NCBI RefSeq assembly: GCF_021735925.1
Contig: NZ_WMEA01000004.1
Coordinates: forward strand, 186,001 to 250,000
DNA: 64,000 bases
DNA from: Loktanella sp. M215
Lineage (GTDB): Bacteria; Pseudomonadota; Alphaproteobacteria; Rhodobacterales; Rhodobacteraceae
Direction of reading: 5' to 3'
This document shows positions 1-6,409 of the stretch, piece by piece; position 1 is the stretch's first letter; each line of letters begins with the position of its first letter. The translations under genes and the position numbers were made by a program. The notes below the pieces were generated by a model. That model did not search any database and was not told where the DNA came from. It saw only the letters and a program-made list of their open reading frames with translations.

Positions 1-169
1 ACCTAGGCCAAAGGAACAGAGAAGTATGGGCGTGGTGCCGGGGGCGCGGTAGCGCCTCAGAAGCATGCGCTGCGCCTCGCGCGGCCGTTTTCGTGCTATG
101 ACCTTGGGCGGGGTCCGGTCCAAATCGACGACCTACCATTGCCTAGAACGTTCGCTATTTGTTCTCACC

Positions 170-388
170 ATGACGGACTTAGTGCAAATCCCAGATCATA
201 CCCTTTGGCTTGAATATACCTGCGGCAATGTCGTGCCGGTGCGGGTTGCTGTAGCGATGAAAAAGAACCTTCACACCGTGGCGCAGGTTAAACGGGCGGC
301 GCGATGTGCCCAGTGTGGGGCGCGGGTCAAGTCGGACGCTTACGGGCTGCGCATCGCTTGGTCACTTGCCAAGGATCGACAAGACTAG
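170..388 (+). CDS. Small protein with a CxxC knuckle, unknown function
   Basis: A 72-residue protein. The start chosen is the ATG at 170, because the upstream extension to 65 is low-complexity and Arg-rich. The visible feature is a C-terminal RCAQCGA motif and an earlier Cys, which could form a small zinc knuckle. Small Cys-containing proteins of this kind are common in Rhodobacteraceae, but I do not recognise a function. It converges on the next gene, and the two stop codons share bases 385-388. Confidence 0.45.
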   Translation: MTDLVQIPDHTLWLEYTCGNVVPVRVAVAMKKNLHTVAQVKRAARCAQCGARVKSDAYGLRIAWSLAKDRQD

Positions 389-642
389 GCGCGGTCCGGA
401 TGGTAGGGAAAGCCTTCGTCAACGAACTGCGTTGCGGCGGCGTCCTCGTCGGCGTCACAGTCGGAAAATTGCGGGTAAGGGTAAGCGGGTCCGTAGGCCA
501 CGCCGTCACTTTCAAAGAAACCAAGATAGCCCGCCAGCCAAGCGCGGTGGATCTCGGATCGCGCGATGAATCGGCGCAGCCAGCGCGGCGCTGGCTTCCG
601 GGCATAACCATGCAGATACGCGCGGAGATAGATCGAGGTCAT
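385..642 (-). CDS. Hypothetical protein
   Basis: An 85-residue protein. The ATG at 642 was chosen over 657 because a GGAG sits about 9 bases upstream of it. The first half is basic and aromatic (YLRAYLHGYARKPAPRWL); the second half is acidic (DCDADEDAAA). There is no recognised domain, signal peptide or membrane segment. It converges with the 72-aa gene at 170-388. Function unknown. Confidence 0.5.
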   Translation of the reverse strand: MTSIYLRAYLHGYARKPAPRWLRRFIARSEIHRAWLAGYLGFFESDGVAYGPAYPYPQFSDCDADEDAAATQFVDEGFPYHPDRA

Positions 643-709
643 GGCGTCTGGCTCCATCGGATCAGAAAAGGGGCGGGGCCTGCCGCAAGGGACGGCCTAT
701 CTTGGGCGG

Positions 710-1222
710 TCACTTGCGGCGCGAAACAACGCCGTCCGGTGTGAAGCCGTCAAAGGTGGCCTCGGTCTCTCGGGACATGCGGCCGCCGTCAGCGGACACG
801 ACAATCTGGGTGTCGGGGGTGAACCGGAAAATCTCGCCGGTTCCTTCAAGGTGGGTCTTTTGAAAGTCCCTCTCGACCACAACGCTACCGTCCGCATCGA
901 CGCGGATCATAGCACCATCGACTTTTATCTGAATCTGATGCTCGTCAATAATGACGCCCGACCAACCCAGCTCGCGGTCGCGCCTGACCACGATCTTGTC
1001 AGAGTGCATCTTGATCTGAACGTCGGCGCCGTTGTCGTCTGCGGCACGCATGACGACGACGGCCTCCTGATCCTCGGGCTTCGCCAACAGGCGGGCAAGT
1101 GCCTCCTTCGGACGCCAGAAAAAGGGTGCGTCCCGCTTGGTCTTGTTCTTGTTCTTGTGGAAGGCAATCAACAGTTCGGCAGACTGCCAAACGGCTTGGA
1201 CGGACGTAGGAACAAGGGACAT
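710..1222 (-). CDS. Hypothetical protein
   Basis: About 170 residues if translated from the ATG at 1222, which has AAAAAGG at good spacing; an in-frame ATG at 1276 is an alternative. The N-terminal part is helical and basic (FHKNKNKTKRD). The rest looks like repeated beta strands (DVQIKMHSDKIVVRR, VIIDEHQIQIKVDG), so a beta-rich fold is likely. No family recognised. It follows the DUF4942 methyltransferase operon after a terminator-like hairpin. Confidence 0.55.
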   Translation of the reverse strand: MSLVPTSVQAVWQSAELLIAFHKNKNKTKRDAPFFWRPKEALARLLAKPEDQEAVVVMRAADDNGADVQIKMHSDKIVVRRDRELGWSGVIIDEHQIQIKVDGAMIRVDADGSVVVERDFQKTHLEGTGEIFRFTPDTQIVVSADGGRMSRETEATFDGFTPDGVVSRRK

Positions 1223-1296
1223 GATCGGGGCCTTTTTGGCAGAATTACCGTGGGTTGAATCTAGCATGAATGCCATTTTTACTCAATAAAATAAGT

Positions 1297-1325
1297 GGTT
1301 TAAGGCCGTTTTCTAGCCTTAAACC
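1297..1325 (-). terminator. Intrinsic-terminator-like hairpin after the methyltransferase operon
   Basis: A perfect 10-bp stem (GGTTTAAGGC/GCCTTAAACC) with a 9-base loop lies 16 bases past the methyltransferase stop. On the minus strand it is followed by an AT-rich stretch (ACTTATTTTATT). Confidence 0.6.
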
Positions 1326-1341
1326 CTAATTATATCTCGGC

Positions 1342-2676
1342 CTATTTTGGGACGTGTTTCACGCAAAAGCCGGTCGGAATATTGGTGCCGCTTTCCGCAA
1401 AAGTGCCAACGGGCAGATCGTGCCATTCGCCTACGGTGTTGCCGTGGTCGTAGTAGGCGCTGGCGGGCAGGATGCACGCCAGACGGCCACCGGGGCGCAA
1501 GAATTTCAAGGCGTGGTCCAGATGCTTTTTGTAGTGCTGGCCGTAGAAGGGCGGATTCATCAGGACCACATCAAACCGCGGATCAGGTGCGACCTGTAGA
1601 AAATTGGTGGTCATAACGTGGTGGCCCTTGGCGCGAGCCTGGGCGGCGCGTCCCGCGTCATATTCTACGCCGGTCACGATCACCGGGGAACGATAGCGCC
1701 GTTCGGTCGGGTGGTTGTGCCAGTCGGCCAGCATGTCCATCAACTGACCGTCGCCGCACGACGGTTCCAGAATAGTCTCGCCACCGGACAGGTGCAAAGC
1801 GTCGATCACCAGTTTTGCGGCCTTGCGGGGCGTGGGGTAAAATTGAAGGTCGCGGGCAACTTCGGTGCTGGGTCGCCGTGCTTCGGTCTCTGACGGCGCG
1901 TCGGGCAGAACCTCGCCGTAAAATTCCGCAAGCGCCCGGTTAATGTCCAGCAAGCTGTGCTTATCAAAGATCAGGTGCGCGTTGCCGTTCTGGAAAACCT
2001 GGACCTTGCCGCCGTTGAAATCCGACTCTCGATGCCGCTTCGCCTCGGCCAGCATGTCCTCAAACTGGCGGTAGTTGTAGCGGGGTTCGCCGCGATAGAC
2101 GGCAAGGGCGTTCAAGGTGTCCTCCACCCGCTTGCGGCCCCAACTGTTCCAGCCGGTCGCATAGTTCACGATGATACGCTTGGGCAGGCCAGCAACACCG
2201 ATCCGAACGCGGCTGTGACTCTTATAGGCGGGATCAAGGTCGCAGAAACATTCTGCCAGACCTTTGAGAATGTGAAAGCGTGGGTCCAACAGATAAGCCC
2301 CGAACACTTCGGCAAGGTTCTCCAACGTGAAAGGCAGGGGCGTCGTCAGTTTCAATTCGAGCTGTTCGCGGTCCTTGGCTGATGCGATCTTGGCAATGTC
2401 CAGACCTTCGTAAACGTGCTTCCAAGCTGACCGCAAAAGGGCAATCCGAACGTCCTTTTCATAGAGGCGCGGTGCGGTGGAAAAGACAGTGCTGCCGAAT
2501 TTCCCGCCGATGCTGGCGGCGGTGTTAATCGCGGTTTCGGAGTCGTTGAACGCGGCGATTGCGCCGGTGATGCTTTCCGCCTTGTCGTCATACTCGGCCA
2601 CAATGTCGGACAAGCTGCGCCGCAATACGGGCGCGGCATATTCCGGCGTTTCTCCAATTCGTGCGTGGGCGTTCAT
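1342..2676 (-). CDS. DUF4942 domain protein with N6-adenine DNA methyltransferase domain
   Basis: A 444-residue protein. Residues about 60-260 match the DUF4942-type N-terminal region. The C-terminal part is a SAM-dependent methyltransferase: FYPTP at 279-283, the motif I-like EPSCGDG at 304-310, and the catalytic NPPF at 374-377, typical of N6-adenine methyltransferases. It probably methylates adenine in DNA. No restriction endonuclease is adjacent, so it may be an orphan or anti-restriction enzyme of a mobile replicon (inference). It is the last gene of an operon; its start overlaps the previous stop by 4 bases. Confidence 0.85.
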   Translation of the reverse strand: MNAHARIGETPEYAAPVLRRSLSDIVAEYDDKAESITGAIAAFNDSETAINTAASIGGKFGSTVFSTAPRLYEKDVRIALLRSAWKHVYEGLDIAKIASAKDREQLELKLTTPLPFTLENLAEVFGAYLLDPRFHILKGLAECFCDLDPAYKSHSRVRIGVAGLPKRIIVNYATGWNSWGRKRVEDTLNALAVYRGEPRYNYRQFEDMLAEAKRHRESDFNGGKVQVFQNGNAHLIFDKHSLLDINRALAEFYGEVLPDAPSETEARRPSTEVARDLQFYPTPRKAAKLVIDALHLSGGETILEPSCGDGQLMDMLADWHNHPTERRYRSPVIVTGVEYDAGRAAQARAKGHHVMTTNFLQVAPDPRFDVVLMNPPFYGQHYKKHLDHALKFLRPGGRLACILPASAYYDHGNTVGEWHDLPVGTFAESGTNIPTGFCVKHVPK

Positions 2677-3026
2677 GACTCGCCCCCTTCGGCTGCGGGC
2701 ATGTAAAGCGGTTCGATGTTTGCGATCTGAACCATCACCGCCATGTCGCGCCGGCGCATCTGGCCGGAGTCGGCGCGGTAGTTTTCGCGGATCGTCACAC
2801 TAAAGGTGCCACGGTCGCGGGTCGGCGCGATGCTGTATCGCTTTGCCGACGTGCCGCGCTTGATCCAGATAGCCCCATAGTTCGGGGTCTGGTTGGGCAG
2901 GGCTGCGACATAGGGGGCAGTCTCTTGGCGCAGCCACTCGATGCCCTCCACGATGTTGCGCTTATCGGCGGCGGTGATGTGCCGCCCCTTAATGAGCGAC
3001 ACGGCTGCTTTCTTGGTGCTGGTCAT
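2673..3026 (-). CDS. Hypothetical protein, operon partner of the methyltransferase
   Basis: A 117-residue protein. It overlaps the upstream gene (ATGA at 3023-3026) and the downstream methyltransferase, so all three are probably translated together. Basic N-terminus, then a possible beta-rich middle (YGAIWIKRGTSAKRYSIAP). No family recognised and no membrane segment. Its role is probably tied to the methyltransferase or to the mobile replicon. Confidence 0.6.
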   Translation of the reverse strand: MTSTKKAAVSLIKGRHITAADKRNIVEGIEWLRQETAPYVAALPNQTPNYGAIWIKRGTSAKRYSIAPTRDRGTFSVTIRENYRADSGQMRRRDMAVMVQIANIEPLYMPAAEGGES

Positions 3027-3496
3027 GCCAGATCCTCCGCCTTCGTAATTTTGCCGGTGGCCCCGATGAAGCGGCCCCCTGACTGGCTGGTCATGCCGCT
3101 TTTCAGAATGTCGGTCGGTGTCATGTTCGGCGGAAAAATTGTTGCCTCGCCCTTATCGGCGCAGGCGAAAATCCAGCCGCCCGTTCCGTGGTCCTCGCGG
3201 TATTGGATCGCCTCGGCTTCGTTGTCGAAGTGATGGGTGCTGCGTCGGCTGCCGGTTGGCTGCGCGGCGGGGGCGCACATGAGGGCTGCGTTCTCGGTCC
3301 AGTCCGTCGCGTAAACGTCCATCGTGGCAACTGTCACGCCGTCGGGATTCTTTAAGGTCAGAGAGGGCGTCGACGTTGCGGCTATGTGGTGATCGAGGCC
3401 GACAACACGCAAGGCAACTTCGTCCGTGCTATAGATTGCTCGCGGCGTAGAGGTGCCTTCATAGTCGAGATGCAGCGTGAAAAGACGTGCGGTCAT
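3023..3496 (-). CDS. Hypothetical protein
   Basis: A 157-residue soluble protein with a clear ribosome site (AGGAG about 9 bases before the ATG). The N-terminus resembles beta strands (ARLFTLHLDYEG); around residue 90 there is a helix with HHFDNEAEAIQYREDHG. I do not recognise the family. Second gene of the 3803-to-1342 operon. Confidence 0.6.
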   Translation of the reverse strand: MTARLFTLHLDYEGTSTPRAIYSTDEVALRVVGLDHHIAATSTPSLTLKNPDGVTVATMDVYATDWTENAALMCAPAAQPTGSRRSTHHFDNEAEAIQYREDHGTGGWIFACADKGEATIFPPNMTPTDILKSGMTSQSGGRFIGATGKITKAEDLA

Positions 3497-3551
3497 GGTT
3501 TAAGCTCCTGTGGCGTTGCGCCGCCTTTACGGGCGGGGCTGAATGGGGGGA

Positions 3552-3803
3552 TCAGATGCAATTCGCGGCGTAGGCGGCGGAATCCTCGTAGCGCAGGATC
3601 GGGTCGCCGGTTTCGGTCCAGCCGCCCCAGCAAGGGCCGATAAAACCCGCCATTGTCGGGTGTCCTTGCAACTCGGCGCGGGTGCGGGGATTGGCGGACG
3701 TGCCGGTTATTTCGGCGTAGTTCTCGGTCGCCCACGTCGTCAGGCAATCCGTGAAAACTGCGGTCTCGCCGTCGTCGCTTTTGGTGACAATCTGGTAAGC
3801 CAT
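3552..3803 (-). CDS. Small hypothetical protein, first gene of an operon starting at repeat copy 1
   Basis: An 83-residue protein starting at the ATG at 3803, preceded by AAAGGACC. This ribosome site is shared, with small changes, by the DUF3768 gene at 8733: both genes begin at the edge of the duplicated 530-bp element. No domain recognised. It leads the operon ending in the methyltransferase. Confidence 0.55.
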   Translation of the reverse strand: MAYQIVTKSDDGETAVFTDCLTTWATENYAEITGTSANPRTRAELQGHPTMAGFIGPCWGGWTETGDPILRYEDSAAYAANCI

Positions 3804-3865
3804 GATCTTCGGTCCTTTGTGGTGGTGCCGCGTTTCCGGTCTGGTGCCGAAAATCGGGCGAGGGG

Positions 3866-4085
3866 TCAGGCGAGGAAGCGCGAAGCGCGCCCCTCTCCTG
3901 AAAACTTGCCTCCCGGCGAGGGCAGGGGGGGAACCGCCGCAATTCTGAAATCAAAGCCAAAGGGGAGGGGGATCACCCGGCCTGCACACAGCCGCAGGCG
4001 TAGGAAGGACGGGGACACCCCTTTGGGTGCCGTATTTCAGGGTTGCGGTGGGGGACCGGCGGTCCCCTTCTTTCTTTCTTTTCTT
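3866..4085 (+). ncRNA. Candidate structured RNA, copy 1
   Basis: The plus strand can fold as follows: a hairpin at 3866-3901 (TCAGGcGAGG with CCTCtCCTGA); a long stem P1 pairing 3934-3951 with 4034-4051 (18 pairs including G-U wobbles); inside it P2, CCAAAGGGG 3957-3965 with CCCCTTTGG 4018-4026; an inner hairpin CCTGC/GCAGG; and then a terminator. The wobble pairs only work if the plus strand is the RNA. I do not recognise a known RNA family. The 5' end is not defined by sequence. Confidence 0.55.
4051..4085 (+). terminator. Intrinsic terminator of the structured-RNA candidate
   Basis: A perfect hairpin (GGGGACC, loop GGC, GGTCCCC; 4051-4067) is followed by an 18-base pyrimidine tract rich in T. 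The same hairpin is present at 8981 in copy 2. Orientation is plus strand, away from the operon at 3803. Confidence 0.7.
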
Positions 4086-4406
4086 GGCGGTGCAGCGGCG
4101 TTCGGCTTGTCCGAACCCCGCGCCGCGCCCCAGCGATCGTTACCCGCAAGGGCGCATCGGCACGGACCAGGACGACCATGGCCGAAGGTTTGCGCACTGG
4201 CTCGGAGAGACAGGGCGCGGGCCATTCGGACAGGGAGGATGGGCCGGGACGTTGCGGGCGGAAGCCGGTCTGCCGGCTGGAGCCTGAGAAGCGCGGTGAC
4301 ACGCCCAAAGGGCGGGGCAGGGGCTATGACGCCTTACAGGGGATTCAATCTTCTGCGGCCTGTGATACGCCAATCTTAGGTATCAAATCAGCCGGAAAAC
4401 GACCGC

Positions 4407-4928
4407 ATGACCCAAGACCTCTATCTGCCATTCCTAGTGTTAAGTGGCATCGCAATTTTAGGCGGTTTGATCTACGTGGTCCTGCTGCTCAACATTGTGG
4501 GCGCGGCTCTGCGTCCACAATTCAAACTGCGGCCACTGATGAACAAGGCGGAAGGTGCGGTCTATCGCCGGCTCGTCAAAGCCGCGCCTGCGGGTTGGGT
4601 GGTGATGTGTCAGGTATCCTATGGCTCGTTTTTGTCGAACAAGAGTCGCAAGAGGTATTGGACGGTGAACGCCAAGCGGGCGGATTTCATCATCACGGAC
4701 GGCGGGTCCGATGTGGTTGCCGTGATCGAGTATCAGGGCAGCGGGCACTATGGTTCTTCAAGGCAGGGCCGGGACCGGGCGGAAAAAAGCGACAGGATCA
4801 AACGCACGGCGACGACTGAAGCCGGCATCCATTTCTTTGAACTTCCCGAGAGCTGCGGTCCCGATCATGTGGCCCGATTGTTTGACGCGCTGATCGCCGC
4901 CCCAGCTACAGAATTTAAAGAGGCGTAA
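4407..4928 (+). CDS. DUF2726 domain protein with N-terminal membrane anchor
   Basis: A 173-residue protein. Residues about 9-35 form one hydrophobic segment (LVLSGIAILGGLIYVVLLLNIV). The rest matches DUF2726: RRLVKAAP, ADFIITDG and VIEYQGSGHYG, the last two resembling the D...E-x-Q core of a PD-(D/E)xK-like nuclease fold. Family members are often found on mobile DNA, and their function is not established. It leads a plus-strand set with a thermonuclease-like gene 3 bases downstream. Confidence 0.7.
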   Translation: MTQDLYLPFLVLSGIAILGGLIYVVLLLNIVGAALRPQFKLRPLMNKAEGAVYRRLVKAAPAGWVVMCQVSYGSFLSNKSRKRYWTVNAKRADFIITDGGSDVVAVIEYQGSGHYGSSRQGRDRAEKSDRIKRTATTEAGIHFFELPESCGPDHVARLFDALIAAPATEFKEA

Positions 4929-4931
4929 CCC

Positions 4932-5318
4932 ATGCTGAAATTCCTCGCTATCCACGTCCTTCTTTGGCCGGTCGCTGCGACCGCCGAATTGATCCCCGCG
5001 TCCTCGATCTACGTCGTGGACGGCGACACCATCGACGTGCAGGGCGACCGTTTCCGGCTTGTCGGCTTCGACACGCCGGAAACCTATCGGCCTAAGTGCG
5101 ACTTTGAGCTGGCTCTCGGCCGCGCCGCGACTTCACGGCTGCGGAACCTTCTGGATGGGGTGCAGCGGGTCGATTTGGTCGTTCTGCCGGGGCGGGATAA
5201 ATATGATCGCGGCTTGGCGCGGCTGATCGTGCAACAGGTCGATGTGGCTGACACTCTTGTCTCCGAACGGCTGGCGCGTCGGTATGACGGTGGAAAAAGA
5301 TCGGGGTGGTGCAAGTGA
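4932..5318 (+). CDS. Secreted thermonuclease-like protein (SNase family)
   Basis: A 128-residue protein with a signal peptide (about residues 1-18, cleavage near ATA-EL). The staphylococcal-nuclease fold is shown by VVDGDTIDVQGDRFRLVGFD, TPE, and the later GRDKYDRGLARL. It lacks the longer C-terminal extension of the classic enzymes. It probably degrades nucleic acid in the periplasm. It starts 3 bases after the DUF2726 gene and its stop overlaps the next start (TGATG), so the three are co-translated. Confidence 0.8.
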   Translation: MLKFLAIHVLLWPVAATAELIPASSIYVVDGDTIDVQGDRFRLVGFDTPETYRPKCDFELALGRAATSRLRNLLDGVQRVDLVVLPGRDKYDRGLARLIVQQVDVADTLVSERLARRYDGGKRSGWCK

Positions 5319-5476
5319 TGCAGAACGCCGCTGAATCTTACTGGCTGGCGCAAGCCAAGCTGGATCTTCTCAAGCGTGATCCCGTCGATGCAGCGAACGA
5401 TGCCGACGCACTGGCGCGCTTCGCGGAAGGCAGGCTCAACGAATTGCTGCGTGATGCCGGGATGCTGAAAAAGTAG
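5318..5476 (+). CDS. 52-aa hypothetical protein coupled to the thermonuclease gene
   Basis: A short frame whose ATG at 5318 overlaps the stop of the thermonuclease-like gene. It encodes a helical, soluble peptide (AESYWLAQAKLDLLKRD, then FAEGRLNELLRDAGMLKK). No family recognised. Coupling and codon use suggest a real gene. Confidence 0.55.
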   Translation: MQNAAESYWLAQAKLDLLKRDPVDAANDADALARFAEGRLNELLRDAGMLKK

Positions 5477-5617
5477 GATCGCAGGTCCGTTCTTTTTCAG
5501 CGGCAATGCACCGCGGCTGCGGGTGCTGCGCGCATAGCGCAGGGCCGTTTTGGGCAGGGCGTAGTCTTGGCCCGAACGGGCATCAATCGACCTCTGCCGG
5601 AAGTGGAACGGGAATAG

Positions 5618-5644
5618 AAAAAAGGCCCCGCGCAATGCGGGGCC
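5618..5644 (-). terminator. Intrinsic terminator of the ParB-like operon
   Basis: A perfect 8-bp GC stem (GGCCCCGC/GCGGGGCC, loop of 5) is followed on the minus strand by TTTTTT. It is placed 25 bases after the stop of the 227-aa membrane protein gene. Confidence 0.85.
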
Positions 5645-5668
5645 AGGTCGTTCCTCACCACAAGGAAT

Positions 5669-6352
5669 TTAGTCGGATGATCTAAGGGTCTCTGCAAATT
5701 CAGGTGTCATGCAATGTGCCTCGCTTGGATCGTCCATAGGGTAATACACGCCAACGTAACCTCTGTCCTCGTTGGCACAAATTGCCCGAATTATCTCTCC
5801 AAAATATTTTCCTTGGTCTCGGTATACAAGATATTCTGGCACAACGACGGCCCCTAGGATCAACCCTAGCAAGCCTGCAAAAACACCCCATAACACAAGT
5901 TTCTTGCGCGATGGTTTTGGCGGCAATGGCGCTGCCTCGATTAATGTCTGCATATTCATAGCAAAATAACTCGCACATGGGTTGCATAGGAACAAGCGGT
6001 GTGGGGCAGCACGCTTTATTTTCTGTCCTGTTCCATACGGAAAATCTGGGGTCAGGGCGGCGTAGCTGTCTGCCACGCGGCGCAATGCTTCGTCGCCGTT
6101 CATGTCGTCCAGCATCGTCAAAAGGCTGTCTTTCGCCTCCTTCAATGTGACGGCCTTTCCGAACCGGCACACTTGGTCGAACGTGCTGATCGAGCGGCCA
6201 GTGCGGGGATGGTCGGCGTTGTAGCCTCCGCGTGTCTTATAAAGCGCCACGGCGACGGCTGGCTGACCTTCGCGGGCAAAGGTGACGATATGGCCCTTGC
6301 GGGTGACGGGCGGGCCGTTCCGCATGGCGACGGTGTAGGTCTTTACTGACAT
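5669..6352 (-). CDS. Membrane-anchored hypothetical protein
   Basis: A 227-residue protein. Residues 1-110 are soluble and include a strand-rich start (KTYTVAMRNGPPVTRKGHIVTF). One hydrophobic segment lies near 152-175 (LVLWGVFAGLLGLILGAVVV), followed by a short C-terminal domain. No family recognised. It is the last gene of the operon DUF3768 / ParB-like / this gene and is followed by a clear terminator. Confidence 0.6.
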   Translation of the reverse strand: MSVKTYTVAMRNGPPVTRKGHIVTFAREGQPAVAVALYKTRGGYNADHPRTGRSISTFDQVCRFGKAVTLKEAKDSLLTMLDDMNGDEALRRVADSYAALTPDFPYGTGQKIKRAAPHRLFLCNPCASYFAMNMQTLIEAAPLPPKPSRKKLVLWGVFAGLLGLILGAVVVPEYLVYRDQGKYFGEIIRAICANEDRGYVGVYYPMDDPSEAHCMTPEFAETLRSSD

Positions 6353-6409
6353 GATCTGTCTCCGGTCGGGATGGGTGGGGCAGGGCGCGTGTCCGCCCTG
6401 CGGCTTTGG

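Larger units (their letters stand above)
3803..4330 (+). repeat. ~530-bp intergenic repeat, copy 1
   Basis: This segment matches 8733-9264 along its whole length in the same orientation, with scattered substitutions and a few small indels (roughly nine bases in ten identical by eye). It lies immediately upstream of a minus-strand operon in both places. It contains a structured-RNA candidate, a plus-strand terminator and a distal conserved part. Long open frames across it are not conserved as a whole between the copies, because of the indels. Confidence 0.9.

Noticed and set aside
3543..4379. Long plus-strand frame across repeat copy 1
   Set aside because: It runs opposite to real genes and the frame is not kept in copy 2 after the small indels; better explained by GC-rich sequence.
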